DNA of 64,000 nt, from contig NZ_AWXE01000004.1 of the NCBI RefSeq assembly GCF_000469155.1, forward strand, positions 496,001-560,000, given 5' to 3'. Numbering within the stretch: the first letter of the stretch is position 1; every line of letters begins with the position of its first letter. The translations under genes and the position numbers were made by a program. The DNA is from Candidatus Micropelagos thuwalensis (GTDB lineage Bacteria > Pseudomonadota > Alphaproteobacteria > RS24). Positions 62,812 to 64,000 of this stretch are shown in pieces. The notes beneath the pieces were generated by a model. The model was not told where the DNA came from and did no database searches. It saw only the letters and a list, made by a program, of their open reading frames with translations.

Positions 62812-63822
62812 ATGAAAAATCGCAGCATTATTCTAGCGAAACGACCTATAGGCAATCCTAAGTCCGATGACTTCGCTTTGCACGAGGGAGAGTTGCCGGA
62901 TATTCAAGACAATGAAATTCTTGTCAAAAATTTTGCCATTTCTCTTGATGCTGGATTTCGCAATTGGATGAATGAAGACGCTGGCGATGAAATTCTCCCC
63001 GCCATGCCTTTGGGTGAGCCTGTAATGGGGCTTTCGCTTTGTGAAGTAATTGAAACAAAAAACTCAGAATATGCAGTCGGTGATAAATTAATGGCCCGTT
63101 TTGCGTGGCAGGAATACTCAATCGGCAAGCCAGGAGATTTTATTGCCAAACTGCCCAGAGACCTATCCTTCCCATATAGTTATTATCTTGGAGTTCTTGG
63201 TGATACCGGTATGTCTGCTTACTTCGCGCTCACTGAAATTGCGCCTCCTAAAGAAGGACAAACTGTTCTCATAAGTGCGGCAGGTGGGGCGGTAGGGTCT
63301 ATTGCCGGGCAAATCGCTAAAATTTATGGCGCTCGTACTGTTGGTATTTCTAGTAGCCCTGAAAAATGTAACTTTCTTATCAATGACCTTGGCTATGATG
63401 CAGCCGTAAACCGCAAAGCGCCAGAGGGTCAAGCAGAAGCGATTAAGGCGGTCTGCCCTGACGGGGTTGATGTTTTTCTTGATAATGTCGGTGGTGAAAC
63501 GTTACAAGCCGCCATCACAAATATGAACCATCGCGGTAGGATTGTAATGATTGGCGCTGTGACGCATTACACATCTGAAGGCCCGCCCACTGCTCCAAAT
63601 AATTTGTTTGAGCTATCTTCTAAAGAAATCACAGCACAAGGTTTAATGACGCATTTCAGGCATGACAAATATGACACCGTCCGCCAGCAACTTGAAACAT
63701 GGCTCTCCGAAGGCAAGCTTAAAAGCTTTGAGCACAAACTTAACGGTATCGAAAATGTTGGAGTGGCTTTTTGCCAAATGTTTGATGGCAAAAATTTCGG
63801 TAAGACAGTTGTGGATCTATAG
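62812..63822 (+). CDS. Zinc-independent MDR oxidoreductase (fourth copy)
   Basis: A 336-residue MDR enone-reductase-like protein: RPIGNPKSDDF at the start, AISLDAGFRNWM, ISAAGGAVGSIAGQIAK and DNVGGETLQAAITNM. It is most like the copy at 31586 in its N-terminus (AKRPIGNP versus KKRPIGEP). GGGG lies about seven bases before the ATG. It is divergent from the DUF3604 operon and followed 20 bases later by a MaoC-like gene, which suggests a CoA-linked reduction and hydration sequence. Confidence 0.92.
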   Translation: MKNRSIILAKRPIGNPKSDDFALHEGELPDIQDNEILVKNFAISLDAGFRNWMNEDAGDEILPAMPLGEPVMGLSLCEVIETKNSEYAVGDKLMARFAWQEYSIGKPGDFIAKLPRDLSFPYSYYLGVLGDTGMSAYFALTEIAPPKEGQTVLISAAGGAVGSIAGQIAKIYGARTVGISSSPEKCNFLINDLGYDAAVNRKAPEGQAEAIKAVCPDGVDVFLDNVGGETLQAAITNMNHRGRIVMIGAVTHYTSEGPPTAPNNLFELSSKEITAQGLMTHFRHDKYDTVRQQLETWLSEGKLKSFEHKLNGIENVGVAFCQMFDGKNFGKTVVDL

Positions 63823-63842
63823 AATTCTCATGGTCAGTTAAA

Positions 63843-64000
63843 ATGGAAAATATGCGCTGCTATGAGGATATTGAGGTTGGTGAATATCTAGCCTCTTCTG
63901 AATTGGTTGTTGACGGTGAAGACATGATTGCCTTTGCCAAAAATTATGACCCGCAATGGTTTCATTTAGAAGTTCAAGATTCTAATTCCATGCGATTTGG
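63843..64000 (+). CDS. MaoC-like (R)-specific enoyl-CoA hydratase, N-terminal part (cut by window edge)
   Basis: About 52 residues are visible, starting MENMRCYEDIEVGEYL and reaching AKNYDPQWFHLEVQDS. The YDPQxxH segment with Asp and His is the catalytic core of MaoC-type hot-dog hydratases. It is probably co-transcribed with the MDR upstream. The rest lies beyond the window. Confidence 0.8.
   Translation, partial: MENMRCYEDIEVGEYLASSELVVDGEDMIAFAKNYDPQWFHLEVQDSNSMRF

Noticed and set aside
1-64000. Phage, transposon, CRISPR or toxin-antitoxin content
   Set aside because: No transposase, integrase, repeat array, phage structural gene or toxin-antitoxin pair was recognised on either strand.

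Overview
The window looks like one long catabolic gene island from a Gram-negative, probably marine proteobacterium. An alphaproteobacterium seems most likely, but no rRNA or housekeeping marker is present to settle this. Three TonB-dependent outer-membrane receptors, a lipobox lipoprotein, a periplasmic parvulin-type isomerase and strong GGAGG-type ribosome sites support the Gram-negative assignment. Base composition is moderate. By eye, about 10-23 kb and 54-58 kb are richer in A+T than about 27-36 kb and 43-52 kb. I saw no tRNA, rRNA, CRISPR array, transposase or integrase. Genes are packed tightly and no gene-free gap exceeds 300 bases (the longest is 2923-3205).

Layout. 1-3 kb: a partial short-chain dehydrogenase (SDR) and TonB receptor 1. 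3.2-9.9 kb: two small ABM-fold proteins, a VOC protein, two SDRs, a GST and two Rieske oxygenases. 9.9-13.5 kb: a ligase/P450/SDR operon. 13.7-18 kb: a DUF3604 protein and TonB receptor 2. 18-23.3 kb: a frameshifted LysR regulator divergent from an MFS/NAD-binding/ligase/NTF2 operon. 23.3-36.5 kb: a paired-Rieske operon with a hot-dog dehydratase, a CoA ligase, several SDRs and three zinc-independent MDR oxidoreductases. 36.5-42.7 kb: a six-gene operon reading DUF35, thiolase-like, acyl-CoA dehydrogenase, E1 alpha, E1 beta, E2. 42.8-53 kb: a LuxR-type regulator, a second acyl-CoA dehydrogenase, two more Rieske genes, three SDRs and a frameshifted dihydrolipoamide dehydrogenase (E3). 53-64 kb: a GFA protein, a hydrolase, a sodium symporter, TonB receptor 3, a HupE/parvulin/DUF3604 operon, another MDR and a partial MaoC hydratase.

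In all there are six Rieske oxygenase alpha subunits, twelve SDRs (one partial), three CoA ligases, four MDR reductases, two acyl-CoA dehydrogenases and a cytochrome P450. No dedicated ferredoxin or reductase is visible for the Rieske or P450 enzymes. The likely logic is outer-membrane uptake by TonB receptors, inner-membrane transport (MFS and SSS), hydroxylation by Rieske/P450 enzymes, alcohol oxidation by SDRs, CoA activation, and beta-oxidation-like steps ending in a thiolase/aldolase and a 2-oxo-acid-dehydrogenase-type complex. The substrate cannot be read from the sequence. Hydrophobic polycyclic or isoprenoid compounds (steroid- or terpenoid-like) fit the enzyme set better than a simple aromatic.

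Points most worth a second look: the thiolase/DUF35/E1-E2 operon, in which the usual thiolase His is Glu and E2 carries two tandem E3-binding domains; the HupE/parvulin/DUF3604 module; two genes each broken by one missing A in an A-run; and several strong dyad motifs in promoter regions.
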